Positions 7,377 through 14,334 are shown, counted from the stretch's first letter. The stretch: 64,000 bases of DNA from an uncultured Bacillota bacterium (GCA_949300365.1 CASGEC010000004.1:1-64000); one strand, 5' to 3'. Notes: generated by a model not told the origin, from the letters alone. Made by a program: numbers and translations.

Positions 7377-7769
7377 TTGCTCTGAACAAGAAGCAGATCC
7401 TTGCCATGCACCATGCCCCTTGTTTTGGAGACCGGCGGGATCGATGGCTTGCGAGATGAAGGCTTTTTGGATTCGGCGCTCTGTGCTCCGTTTCAAACGT
7501 TCGATTCGGTCGAACTCTTCCAAACCGTGTATCAGAAAGCCGCATGTCTCGGATACGGACTCATTCAAAATCATCCTTTTCTGGATGGCAACAAGAGAAT
7601 CGGAGCCCATGCGATGCTGGTGTTCCTGGCTTTGAACGGAATTGTTCTGTCTTATACGCAAGAGGAACTGGTCGAAGTCATCATGAAAACGGCAGCAGGA
7701 GAAATCGGTTATGATGGCCACTTGCAATGGCTATTGAACCATAAAGGAAAAGAGGAACAAGAAAACTAA
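7373..7769 (+). pseudogene. doc: Doc/Fic-family toxin with a +1 frameshift
   Basis: The gene encodes a Doc (death-on-curing) Fic-fold kinase that phosphorylates EF-Tu in the family prototype. Two frames are needed: GTG 7373 gives VIALNKKQILAMHHA, then LVLETGGIDGLRDEG continues in the next frame with the Fic motif HPFLDGNKRIG and the tail QWLLNHKGKEEQEN. The switch maps to a CCCC run at 7416-7419 where CCC would keep the frame, so one extra C breaks the toxin. The Fic motif is otherwise complete. Its last 49 bases are duplicated downstream. RelB with Doc is a mixed pairing known elsewhere. Confidence 0.8.
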
Positions 7770-7824
7770 TCGAGAGCGATTGATTCCCAAAACATAAGTG
7801 TTGCATTCACTTTGGAAATTGACG
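7721..7824. repeat. 104-bp direct repeat, copy 1
   Basis: This copy covers the last 49 bases of the doc gene plus 55 bases past its stop. It matches 8595-8698 at 102 of 104 positions; the differences are CGAGAGCG/CGAGGGCG and TTTGG/TTTAG. The two copies flank the toxin/immunity cassette C. Confidence 0.85.
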
Positions 7825-7842
7825 TGTAGGATTCTAAAAAGG

Positions 7843-8124
7843 TCAATTATTCATCAATTTTTCATTGAGATATTCGTAGTCGATGCAGTTGGGGTCTTTG
7901 TTTAGCTCATCGATTGCCTTGACTGCGCTTTCCTGAGCATTGTGGTCAATGCTCTCGCCGGCTTCTTCCTTTTGCGTCAAAGGGACTTCGACACCGCTCT
8001 CCAAAAAATCGATTAGGTCGTATACATTCTCGCTTGTGACAGGAAGAATGGCTTTCAATGTTTCTGCTGGCAAGATATGCCTGATGAATTCAATCGACTC
8101 ATCACTTATTCTTATTTTTTCCAT
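7843..8124 (-). CDS. Probable immunity protein or antitoxin, cassette C
   Basis: The 93-residue acidic protein begins MEKIRISDESIEFIRHILP behind GGAG and overlaps the upstream toxin-like gene by 23 bases. It resembles the cassette A partner at 3267-3527: VTSENVYDLIDFLE versus FTDENYAEVYDYL, and the tail CIDYEYLNEKL versus LDYDWINEQL. That shared tail is the best evidence that the two are one immunity family. No known domain name was recognised. It lies between the two 104-bp repeats. Confidence 0.6.
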   Translation of the reverse strand: MEKIRISDESIEFIRHILPAETLKAILPVTSENVYDLIDFLESGVEVPLTQKEEAGESIDHNAQESAVKAIDELNKDPNCIDYEYLNEKLMNN

Positions 8125-8413
8125 ATTTCTCCATGTCCTTTTTCAATTCCTTGTCGTGGAATCGTCTCACCGAACATACATTTTTGTTGAACGGGTTTAT
8201 CACGCTCAGGATTCTGTTCAAGCTAAAGCGCTTATAGGCAGGTCTGCCGAAGATGTCCTTCATGGCTTTCGTCTTGAGTAGCGGCTTTCTTCTTAGATTA
8301 TATCCTAATTCGCCTTTGGATATGTCCCTTTTCTGCATATCGTAGGTGGCATGTTTGGTGACGTAATATCCGCTCGTATGATACGGCTTCTTCGGGATGA
8401 TCTTTCTTTTCAT
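8102..8413 (-). CDS. Probable RNase-like toxin domain, cassette C
   Basis: The 103-residue, strongly basic protein starts at ATG 8413 behind AAAGGAG; an in-frame ATG at 8449 has no good ribosome site. The core YYVTKHATYDMQKRDISK has the same His-(x)8-Arg-x-Ile pattern as cassette A, followed by RRKPLLKTK, YKRFSLNRILSVI and NKNVCSVRR. I infer a metal-independent RNase of BECR type from this pattern and from the overlap with an immunity-like gene. There is no secretion signal or N-terminal delivery domain. A complex set of inverted repeats lies 67-139 bp upstream. Confidence 0.5.
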   Translation of the reverse strand: MKRKIIPKKPYHTSGYYVTKHATYDMQKRDISKGELGYNLRRKPLLKTKAMKDIFGRPAYKRFSLNRILSVINPFNKNVCSVRRFHDKELKKDMEKYGKNKNK

Positions 8414-8479
8414 CTCGTGCTCCTTTCCGGCTTTCTTTCGATTGCCCATAACCAATATAACCCCTGTTTCTTCCACAGC

Positions 8480-8552
8480 TTTATAGGTGTGTACATAGTA
8501 CACACCTATAAAAGCATGTGGAAAACTACGCGCAACACATGCTTTTATAGAA
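8480..8552. promoter_or_regulatory. Overlapping inverted repeats upstream of cassette C
   Basis: TAGGTGTGTA (8486-8495) pairs with TACACACCTA (8501-8510). CTATAAAAGCATGTG (8508-8522) pairs perfectly with CACATGCTTTTATAG (8538-8552) across a 15-base loop. The second stem shares three bases with the first, so the two structures compete at their edge, and arms can extend through GCTTTATAGG. This could be an operator, an attenuator or a mobile-element end. The span 8414-8594 holds no gene. Confidence 0.6.
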
Positions 8553-8594
8553 AAACTCGAAAAGACTCTTGACAGGTTTCCGGCATGGCCGGCT

Positions 8595-8698
8595 CTTGCA
8601 ATGGCTATTGAACCATAAAGGAAAAGAGGAACAAGAAAACTAATCGAGGGCGATTGATTCCCAAAACATAAGTGTTGCATTCACTTTAGAAATTGACG
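8595..8698. repeat. 104-bp direct repeat, copy 2
   Basis: This copy begins at the same base of the doc 3' end (CTTGCAATGG) and runs 55 bases beyond the doc stop. It is not attached to a doc gene, so it is the displaced copy. Both copies are in the same orientation, 874 bp apart. Confidence 0.85.
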
Positions 8699-8776
8699 AC
8701 TTTTGCTAACCCATCATGTTCCATTATTGTTCACATCATGAACACTTGTCTCTGAATAAAACTTTTTTGCTTTTGG

Positions 8777-9381
8777 TTATTTATTTGGCCTTTTTTGATC
8801 GGGCGCCGTGGTTTTTAGCATGTCAGCTTCCAGCATCGGCATAAGTATTTTGATTTTGAACATAGTTTCCTTCGCCAGCTCGGACTCGATCTTCTTCCTC
8901 TCCTCCTCAAGCTGGCGTACCTCTCCTTGAAGGAGGAGAAGTCCGCTCCCTCCTCGATGGCCTTCATGACGTTGGCCATCCTCTTCTCGGTCTGTTCCCT
9001 CTCGGCGCTGAGGCTCTGCCGATAGGGGACTCTCTCTTCTGCTCCTCATAGAGCTTGGCGCTGGCCTCCTCGACGCTGGAGGAGTCGGAGAGAAAGTCGT
9101 GGATGCAATCAAGGACGATGCCTTCGAGGATCCCTTTCTCGATTCCGGAGGTCTTGCAGGTCTTGTCGCAGCAGGCCTTCTTGCACTTGTAGTAGAAGTA
9201 CCTCTTCCCGGTATGGGAGCATCCGTTCCAGCCGAAGAGGTAGGATCCGCAGCCCCACATACCTCCTATTTCGGAGCATTCGGCTGATGGTGGCATGGCT
9301 GAGTGAAGTGCCGTCGCTCTTGGTTATGTGCTCGGCGTTGAGCTTCTTCAGAATCTTCGATATGGTGCTGCCCGTGGATGA
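8777..9381 (-). pseudogene. Serine recombinase remnant (C-terminal half)
   Basis: The minus strand encodes pieces of a large serine recombinase in different frames. First comes TISKILKKLNAEHITKSDGT with LSHATISRMLRNRRYVG, the recombinase domain. Then comes the zinc ribbon part YLFGWNGCSHTGKRYFYYKC with KKACC and CDKTC, and last a coiled coil ending LEEERKKIESELAKETMFKI. The catalytic resolvase domain with its active serine is absent, and at least two frameshifts separate the pieces. It is a dead integrase and marks the island as formerly mobile. Confidence 0.75.
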
Positions 9382-9767
9382 GGTGCTGGAGGAGAAGGAG
9401 GAACTGACAAGATAAACCGCATCAGGCTGGGAAACAATTCCCTAACCCGCCTTTTCTGATGGCCCTTAAAGCAGGCCTAAATCTCAGGAGAAAATTCTAA
9501 CTGAGGCTAAACACCAGATGGAACAAGAACTGGGAGCCTGAAGTCATAGCCGGAATTATTAGTGAGATTTGCGTGCCTGAAGCATTGAAGATTCGAAGAT
9601 TCAAACTTCGACAAATTCAAACGCTGTCGGAACATGAAAAAGGGGAGTTGCTTTATCAGTCAATTTGTGACCAATTTTGTAATAGTCCTTTTCACAAGCC
9701 AGACGAACTTAGCATTGGGTATATCGGTGACTTCCCAGAAGTATGGGCAAGAAAAAATCTCGTACAG
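9382..9767. other. Non-coding stretch with a diverged repeat
   Basis: I see no supported gene. The stretch follows the recombinase remnant and contains the repeat copy at 9499-9560. A plus-strand open frame from 9573 lies mostly antisense to the DUF4926 gene and has no recognisable product or ribosome site. Confidence 0.4.
9499..9560. repeat. Diverged repeat, copy 1
   Basis: The segment starting AACTGAGGCTAAACACCAG and containing GAACTGGGAGC resembles 11669-11741 (AACTGAGGGAAAAACACCAG, GAACCGGGAGC). The two are in the same orientation, about 2.2 kb apart, and bracket cassette D with the DUF4417/XRE genes. Confidence 0.5.
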
Positions 9768-9974
9768 TTACTTCTCGTTTTCACAATCGCTTTTTCTTAT
9801 TTCATCGAATTCATAGTCTTCAACACCGATAGTGTGAAAACTGGCGTCGAACAATTCGCATGTGCAGGCCTTGTTGTCGTGATATATATGGACGATGCAT
9901 CCCTTTGTCCCTTTGGGAATGCCGTGTTTGTCAACTAATGTGATGACCGAATCAAATTCGTTGAATCTTTCCAT
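9768..9974 (-). CDS. DUF4926-like immunity protein, cassette D
   Basis: The 68-residue protein starts at 9974 behind AGGAG and reads FNEFDSVITLVDKHGIPKGT followed by GCIVHIYHDNKACTCELFD. The plan (promoter-distal beta barrel with V.L..D....G.PKGT.G.IVH.Y) fits the DUF4926 family, which is frequently the immunity partner of DUF6883 toxins. It begins 11 bases after the DUF6883 stop, so the two are translated from one message. It appears intact, unlike the cassette B copy. Confidence 0.65.
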   Translation of the reverse strand: MERFNEFDSVITLVDKHGIPKGTKGCIVHIYHDNKACTCELFDASFHTIGVEDYEFDEIRKSDCENEK

Positions 9975-9985
9975 GGCTCTATCTC

Positions 9986-10430
9986 CTATTTCAAGTAATT
10001 CGTCACCAATCGCGGAATCGAACCGCCTTTATCGATTTGATAAACGACAATGACAGTTTTGGTTTTTCCGTTTGACCCCTTAATAGGCAATTCAAATGTA
10101 TACTTGGTGCCATATGATGTGTTCTCAATATGGGTCAATTTTGCAGTACCACCATTAATTTTATCGTGTATTTGTTGTTTAAGAAGATTGTAGTTTGATT
10201 GATTGAATCCAAGTCCTTGCTCATATGCAATTGCTTTGTGTTTTCCAACAGGGTGATTCTTGTTCAGAGAGTAGCCGAGAAACTTCTTGTCGTCAATCGT
10301 GGCCTTGTCGTAGTTTGGCATTGCTGAGGATATGTCATTGTTCTTCTGAGCAAAATTCTCCTGCTCCAGGGACTGCTGAGGGTTTCCCTTCGTCCCCACG
10401 CCCAAACCGCTGTTCTCGTATCTGCCTATA
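9986..10430 (-). CDS. DUF6883 toxin domain lacking its own start, cassette D
   Basis: The recognisable domain runs from MPNYDKATIDDKKFLGYSLN through HPVGKHKAIAYEQGLGF to FELPIKGSNGKTKTVIV, QIDKGGSIPRLVTNYLK. This is the DUF6883 pattern found at the C-termini of polymorphic toxins. The frame stays open upstream into the DUF4417 gene without a good start; ATG 10321 begins right at the domain. I read it as a toxin tip that recombined behind DUF4417. Activity of DUF6883 is not established from sequence. The boundary at 10430 is approximate. Confidence 0.6.
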
Positions 10431-11134
10431 TCAGTCGGCCTCCAGAATACGGTTTCGGACAAGAAGCTTTTTTGGAGGCATGACGACCGTGGCGTTGGCG
10501 TTCTCGATCCTCTCGATAACATTCTTCAACCTGTGACTATTCACAGCCACGTTGTAGAGGATGACTACGGAAGGCTCGATGGCTTTCAGTGTCTCGTCGA
10601 CGATGTAATCAAGCAGTTCATTGTTACGTCTCAACAGCCCTTTCGTGCTCATGGCCACTGCGCTGTTTCTCGCTATCCCGGACAGGGCGACATCCTTCGT
10701 TTTCTCGTCCACGAAGGAGATGTTGGGAATCACGATCTTATTCAGTTCGTTCACCAGATAGGAACCGACGACCCGGGATTTGAAAATCCGGTAGGCGTTC
10801 TCGATGAATGGGATGTCTCCGCAGATCGAATAGTCGGGGGATATGACATAGGTGAAATCCTTGAGTTTGTTCCGATATTGCTCCAGCAGATTCTTGTTGT
10901 CATGGTAGATTGCGTCGAAAAGGCCGTGAATGCCGTCGAACCTGTCGTCGTACTCGTAGAAGCAGAGAGCAGGGGAGTGATACTTCGAATCGGCCCTCTC
11001 TCCATAGAGGGCGAGATAGTCGATGGCGGATCGAAAAGAAAGCAGGAGGCTTCCGGTATCTCGTACTCATCGAAGTAATGTCCTTGATTGGTCGTAGTCC
11101 AGGCGAAGACGAAGGGCTTCCTCGTCCAGTTCAC
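10431..11134 (-). pseudogene. DUF4417-family protein, frameshifted
   Basis: A GTG at 11132-11134 behind GAGGAG starts NWTRKPFVFAWTTTNQGHYF and DEYEIPEASCFLFD. Near 11025-11033 the frame must change to continue AIDYLALYGERADSKYHSPA, then FTYVISPDYSICGDIPFIEN and IVIPNISFVDEKTKD to the end at 10431. Both halves match the DUF4417 family, of unknown function and common in Bacillota islands beside XRE regulators. A single-base loss explains the break. The 3' end may also be shortened, since the DUF6883 frame begins where it stops. Confidence 0.7.
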
Positions 11135-11155
11135 GATACTCCTCGGATGAGAGCA

Positions 11156-11482
11156 TCACTTGCCCTCCCCGAACAGGAGCTTGATAAGCTCGGTCTTTTC
11201 CTGCTCAGTGAGACTGGACTTGTTTCTCGCAACAACGACGTAGGTCTCCTGGAAGGGTTTCTGCTGTACCTCGCGTTCGTCAGTGTCTCCGATGAGATAG
11301 CTTACGGGAACCCCAAGAGCCAAGGCGAGGTTCCGAACCACATCTATCTTGGGTTCGAGCTGCCCTGTGAGATACCTGCTCAAAGAAGCTTCCGTGATGT
11401 TGGACATCCTGGCGAGTTGCTTCTGAGTAAGACCTTTCTCCTTAAGGAGCCGGTTGACTCTTTCTACTAGTGTCTTGTCCAC
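11156..11482 (-). CDS. XRE-family helix-turn-helix regulator
   Basis: The 108-residue repressor has an N-terminal Cro/CI HTH (LLKEKGLTQKQLARMSNITE, then SLSRYLTGQLEPKIDVVRNL) and ends in a short helical tail. It starts with GTG 11482 behind GGAGG, and its stop is followed 22 bases on by the DUF4417 start, so the two form an operon. An ATTGCA-N4-TGCAAT palindrome next to the -10 box suggests autorepression. It is intact while its partner is broken. Confidence 0.85.
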   Translation of the reverse strand: MDKTLVERVNRLLKEKGLTQKQLARMSNITEASLSRYLTGQLEPKIDVVRNLALALGVPVSYLIGDTDEREVQQKPFQETYVVVARNKSSLTEQEKTELIKLLFGEGK

Positions 11483-11503
11483 TGCCTTATCACCTCCGGG
11501 GTT

Positions 11504-11527
11504 ATTATATCATTGCAGAAATGCAAT
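11504..11527 (-). promoter_or_regulatory. Promoter and operator of the XRE gene
   Basis: On the minus strand TATAAT (11504-11509) lies 22 bp upstream of the GTG. The palindrome ATTGCAGAAATGCAAT (11512-11527) sits immediately 5' of it, where bound repressor would block RNA polymerase. From 11528 to 11814 I see no gene. Confidence 0.55.
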
Positions 11528-11668
11528 TTAATCAATTCCAAATCAGTTCATAGCTCGAGGCGGCGGGGAATATCTATGCCATGACGATGAATTCTTCCAT
11601 TCCTCTGTCTTTTCAGATAATCATGTGGAGTTCTTAAATATCAAGCAAAGACTCGTCGGAAGCATTCG

Positions 11669-11741
11669 AACTGAGGGAAAAACACCAGGCGGGATACGAA
11701 CCGGGAGCAGGAAGTTGGAGTCAGAGTTCTTGGTGGAATTT
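11669..11741. repeat. Diverged repeat, copy 2
   Basis: This is the partner of 9499-9560. It is followed by an inverted repeat CGGATTT / AAATCCG (11743-11765) and by GGGTTCGAACCC, which looks like a tRNA T-arm but does not fold into a full tRNA. It may be an old attachment-site relic near the tRNA-Glu gene. Confidence 0.45.
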
Positions 11742-11814
11742 TCGGATTTGATACCCTAGAAATCCGAGGGTTCGAACCCGGGCGATACAGCGTTCCAAAG
11801 ATGATCAGAGCACG

Positions 11815-11840
11815 AAAAAAGCCCCATTTTCAGGGGCTCT
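11815..11840 (-). terminator. Terminator at the island/tRNA junction
   Basis: On the minus strand GAGCCCC and GGGGCTTTTTT form a short GC-rich stem with a run of six T. It lies just after the gene fragment at 11843 and would end a transcript that starts at the tRNA-Glu. Confidence 0.8.
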
Positions 11841-11842
11841 TC

Positions 11843-11983
11843 TCACTTCTTGTGCTTGATTCTGAAACGATTGGAGAGGTCGTATCCGAGGCCCTTCGCA
11901 TAGGCGATGTTGCCCGGATCTTCGAGGTCTACTTCCAGTCGGATAAGACCTTTTTCGACCTTCCAGTTCGCATGTAAACCGGT
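11843..11983 (-). pseudogene. C-terminal gene fragment joined to the tRNA end
   Basis: Directly after the CCA of tRNA-Glu an open frame without a start reads ANWKVEKGLIRLEVDLEDPG and AKGLGYDLSNRFRIKHKK up to TGA at 11843-11845. I do not recognise the family. Its abutment to the tRNA 3' end and lack of start suggest a gene cut by integration or excision at the tRNA. Confidence 0.4.
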
Positions 11984-12060
11984 TGGTGACCCTGACGGGA
12001 TTCGAACCCGTGGATGCAGCCTTGAGAGGGCTGAGACTTAAGCCGCTTGTCGACAGGGCC
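11984..12060 (-). tRNA. tRNA-Glu (CUC)
   Basis: The minus strand folds into a full cloverleaf. The acceptor GGCCCTG pairs with CAGGGTC; the D stem is GAC/GTC with loop AAGCGGCTTAA; the anticodon stem is CAGCC/GGCTG with loop CTCTCAA, giving anticodon CTC for GAG. The T arm is ACGGG-TTCGAAT-CCCGT, followed by A and an encoded CCA. It resembles tRNA-Glu generally. Its 3' end borders the accessory island, consistent with use as an integration site. Confidence 0.93.
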
Positions 12061-12319
12061 AGATATAGTATGTTGCCGAAGCCTGTATAATATATCGTAT
12101 TTGTGGGAATCATGCAAGTAATTCTTTTCTTTTATCCTTATATATGATATATTTTCTTTTGCGCATTTTTTGCGCAAGTAACCATAGATGCGGATCTTGC
12201 TGACGAGTCCTCTATGCCGCACCCACCTTCAGAACTAGCACGTCCTGGCTAGCGACGCTTAGCATATTGGGTTGGCATCTCGAAGCATCTAGAAGAACAA
12301 CAAAAAGGAGGCTCCAAAG
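12061..12319 (+). promoter_or_regulatory. 5' leader region of rpsB
   Basis: The 259 bases hold no gene. A hairpin TTGCGCA-N5-TGCGCAA (12159-12177) precedes a GC-richer segment (about 12178-12300) with several self-complementary pieces, including GCTAGC and an ACCCA/TGGGT pairing. This is where an S2-binding autoregulatory leader would be expected. I cannot assign it to a known leader class from sequence reading alone. Confidence 0.35.
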
Positions 12320-13393
12320 ATGAGCGAAGAAGAGAAGAAAGTGGAAGAGACGACTGCTGCTGAAGAGACGAAGGACGTCATGGCCACGACGGTCCACGGC
12401 GAGAACGACCCCGTTGTTTCCGCCAAGACCCTTTTGGATTCCGGCTGCCACTTCGGACACCGCGTTTCCCAGTGGAACCCGAAGATGAAGCCCTACATCT
12501 ACAACCGCAGGAACAATCTTTATATCATTGACCTCAACAAGTCCGCTGAGTGCATGCAGAAGGCCTACAAGGCCCTTAAGGACATCGTTTCCAAGGGTGG
12601 AAAGGTCCTCTTCGTCGGTACGAAGAGCTATGCCCAGAAGGCCATCCAGGAAGAGGCCGTCCGTTCTGGCTCCTTCTATGTCAGCCACAGATGGCTTGGT
12701 GGAACCCTGACCAACTTCCGCACCATCTGCAAGAGAATCGGACTTCTCAAGGAAATCGAGCAGCAGGAACTCTCCGGCGAGCTCGACAAGCTGCCCAAGA
12801 AGGAAATCGCCGAGAAGCTCAAACTCAAGGCCAAGCTCAGCCAGAACCTCGAGGGCATCAAGGAAATCCGTATGCTTCCTCAGGCTATCGTCGTCGTCGA
12901 TCCGAAGGCCGAGCACAATGCCATCGCCGAGGCCAGAGTCCTTCACATCCCTGTCTTCGCCCTTTGCGATACCAACACCAACCCCGATGAGATCGACTAC
13001 CTCGTCCCTGCCAATGATGATGGCGAGGCTTCCATCCGTATCATCGTCGGTCTCTTCGCCGATGCCGTCGTCGAAGGAAAGGGTGGCGAACCCCTCTATG
13101 CCTACAAGGATGTCAACACCGCTACTTCCACCATGGCCGACATGCTCAAGGGCGTCGATCCCAACGAGCAGATCAAGGCTATCCGTGCCAAGCTCCGCGA
13201 TGATGCCATTGCCATGAGAAAGAATGGCAAGGGAAGAGTCCGCAGGAGACCCGTCAAGAACTTCCGCCGTTTCGGAAACAAGCCGACCAACACCACGGCT
13301 ACCGCTAAGGAAGGAACGACTACTGCTGCTACCACCACTGCTGCCCCTGCTGCTGCCGCAACCACTGAGACCAAGACCGAGGAGGCCAAGTAA
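12320..13393 (+). CDS. rpsB: 30S ribosomal protein S2
   Basis: The 357-residue S2 includes the hallmarks LLDSGCHFGHRVSQWNPKMK, YIYNRRNNLYIIDL, FVGTKSYAQKAI and HRWLGGTLTNF. It is about 100 residues longer than usual. A charged N-terminal extension of some 30 residues (EEEKKVEETTAAEETKD) precedes the core, and a basic then Ala/Thr-rich C-terminal tail (KNGKGRVRRRPVKNFRRF and on) follows it. The ATG follows AAGGAGG. It is directly adjacent to tsf, the universal bacterial order. S2 binds the 30S head and is needed for S1 docking. Confidence 0.97.
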   Translation: MSEEEKKVEETTAAEETKDVMATTVHGENDPVVSAKTLLDSGCHFGHRVSQWNPKMKPYIYNRRNNLYIIDLNKSAECMQKAYKALKDIVSKGGKVLFVGTKSYAQKAIQEEAVRSGSFYVSHRWLGGTLTNFRTICKRIGLLKEIEQQELSGELDKLPKKEIAEKLKLKAKLSQNLEGIKEIRMLPQAIVVVDPKAEHNAIAEARVLHIPVFALCDTNTNPDEIDYLVPANDDGEASIRIIVGLFADAVVEGKGGEPLYAYKDVNTATSTMADMLKGVDPNEQIKAIRAKLRDDAIAMRKNGKGRVRRRPVKNFRRFGNKPTNTTATAKEGTTTAATTTAAPAAAATTETKTEEAK

Positions 13394-14284
13394 ATGAGTT
13401 CCCAGATCGAGCTGATCAAGGTCCTTCGCGACAGGACCGGCGCCGGATTGATGGATTGCAAGAAGGCTCTTGTCGAGAACAACAATGACATCGAGAAGTC
13501 CATCACCTGGCTGAGGGAGAAGGGTATCTCCAAGCAGGAGAAGAAGGCCGGAAGAACGGCTGCCGAGGGTGTCGCCTGGGTCCTTACCGAGGGCAACAAG
13601 GCTGCCATCATCGAAATCAACTGCGAAACTGATTTCGTCGCCAACTCCGATCCCTTCCGTGAGCTTGTCAAGTCCGTCAACAAGATCGTCCTCGAGAATG
13701 TCCCCAAGACCAAGGAAGAGGCCGTCAACTGCAAGAATGCCGATGGCAAGGCCATCAGCGATCTCTTCCTCGACGCCTCCATCAAGCTCGGCGAGAAGCT
13801 CGATTTCCGTCGCTTTGCCATCGTCGAGAAGAAGGATGACGAAGTCTTCGGTCCCTATGTCCATATGAACGGAAAGATCGCGACCCTTGTCGTCCTCAAG
13901 GGTGGTGATGCCACCGTTGCCAATGGCGTTGCCCTCAACGTCACCTCCGACAATCCTTCCTACGTCTACGAGTCCGAAATCCCTGCCGATGTCATCGCCA
14001 AGGAGACGGAGATCGAGACCGAGGCTAGCAAGAACGATCCTTCCTTCGGCAAGAAGCCCGAAGCCATCCAGAAGAAGATCATCGAAGGCCGCGTCCGCAA
14101 GAACCTCTGCACGGGTGTCCTTGCCGATCAGCCCTATGTCCTTGATGAATCCAAGACCGTCGGCACATTCCTCAAAGAGAACAATGCCACGATCGTCACC
14201 TTCGTCCGCTATGCTGTCGGCGAAGGCATCGAGAAGAAACAGAGCGATTTCGCTGCCGAAGTCGAATCCCAGATGAAGATGTAA
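13394..14284 (+). CDS. tsf: Translation elongation factor Ts
   Basis: The 296-residue guanine-nucleotide exchange factor reloads EF-Tu. The N-terminal module ELIKVLRDRTGAGLMDCKKA and the TDFVANSDPF motif that contacts EF-Tu are both present. The ATG immediately follows the rpsB stop, so the two are co-translated. A terminator lies seven bases after the stop. Confidence 0.97.
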   Translation: MSSQIELIKVLRDRTGAGLMDCKKALVENNNDIEKSITWLREKGISKQEKKAGRTAAEGVAWVLTEGNKAAIIEINCETDFVANSDPFRELVKSVNKIVLENVPKTKEEAVNCKNADGKAISDLFLDASIKLGEKLDFRRFAIVEKKDDEVFGPYVHMNGKIATLVVLKGGDATVANGVALNVTSDNPSYVYESEIPADVIAKETEIETEASKNDPSFGKKPEAIQKKIIEGRVRKNLCTGVLADQPYVLDESKTVGTFLKENNATIVTFVRYAVGEGIEKKQSDFAAEVESQMKM

Positions 14285-14288
14285 TGCA

Positions 14289-14313
14289 AGGGCACCCTGC
14301 GGGGTGCCTTTGT
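14289..14313 (+). terminator. Terminator after tsf
   Basis: GGCACC (14291-14296) pairs with GGTGCC (14303-14308) and is followed by TTTGTTT. The T run is short, so readthrough into pyrH 22 bases later is likely. Confidence 0.7.
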
Positions 14314-14334
14314 TTATAAAAACGGAGGCTTTCT

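Noticed and set aside
9573..9938. A plus-strand 121-codon frame
   Set aside because: It lacks a ribosome site and its second half is antisense to the better supported DUF4926 gene.
11743..11795. A second tRNA gene near the T-arm-like GGGTTCGAACCC
   Set aside because: No acceptor, D or anticodon stem can be paired around it; the T-arm flanks do not form a 5-bp stem.
12212..13864. A 550-codon open frame on the minus strand opposite rpsB and tsf
   Set aside because: It is an antisense shadow of GC-rich, strongly biased ribosomal gene codons, with low-complexity Leu/Asp/Gly/Ser composition and no family match.
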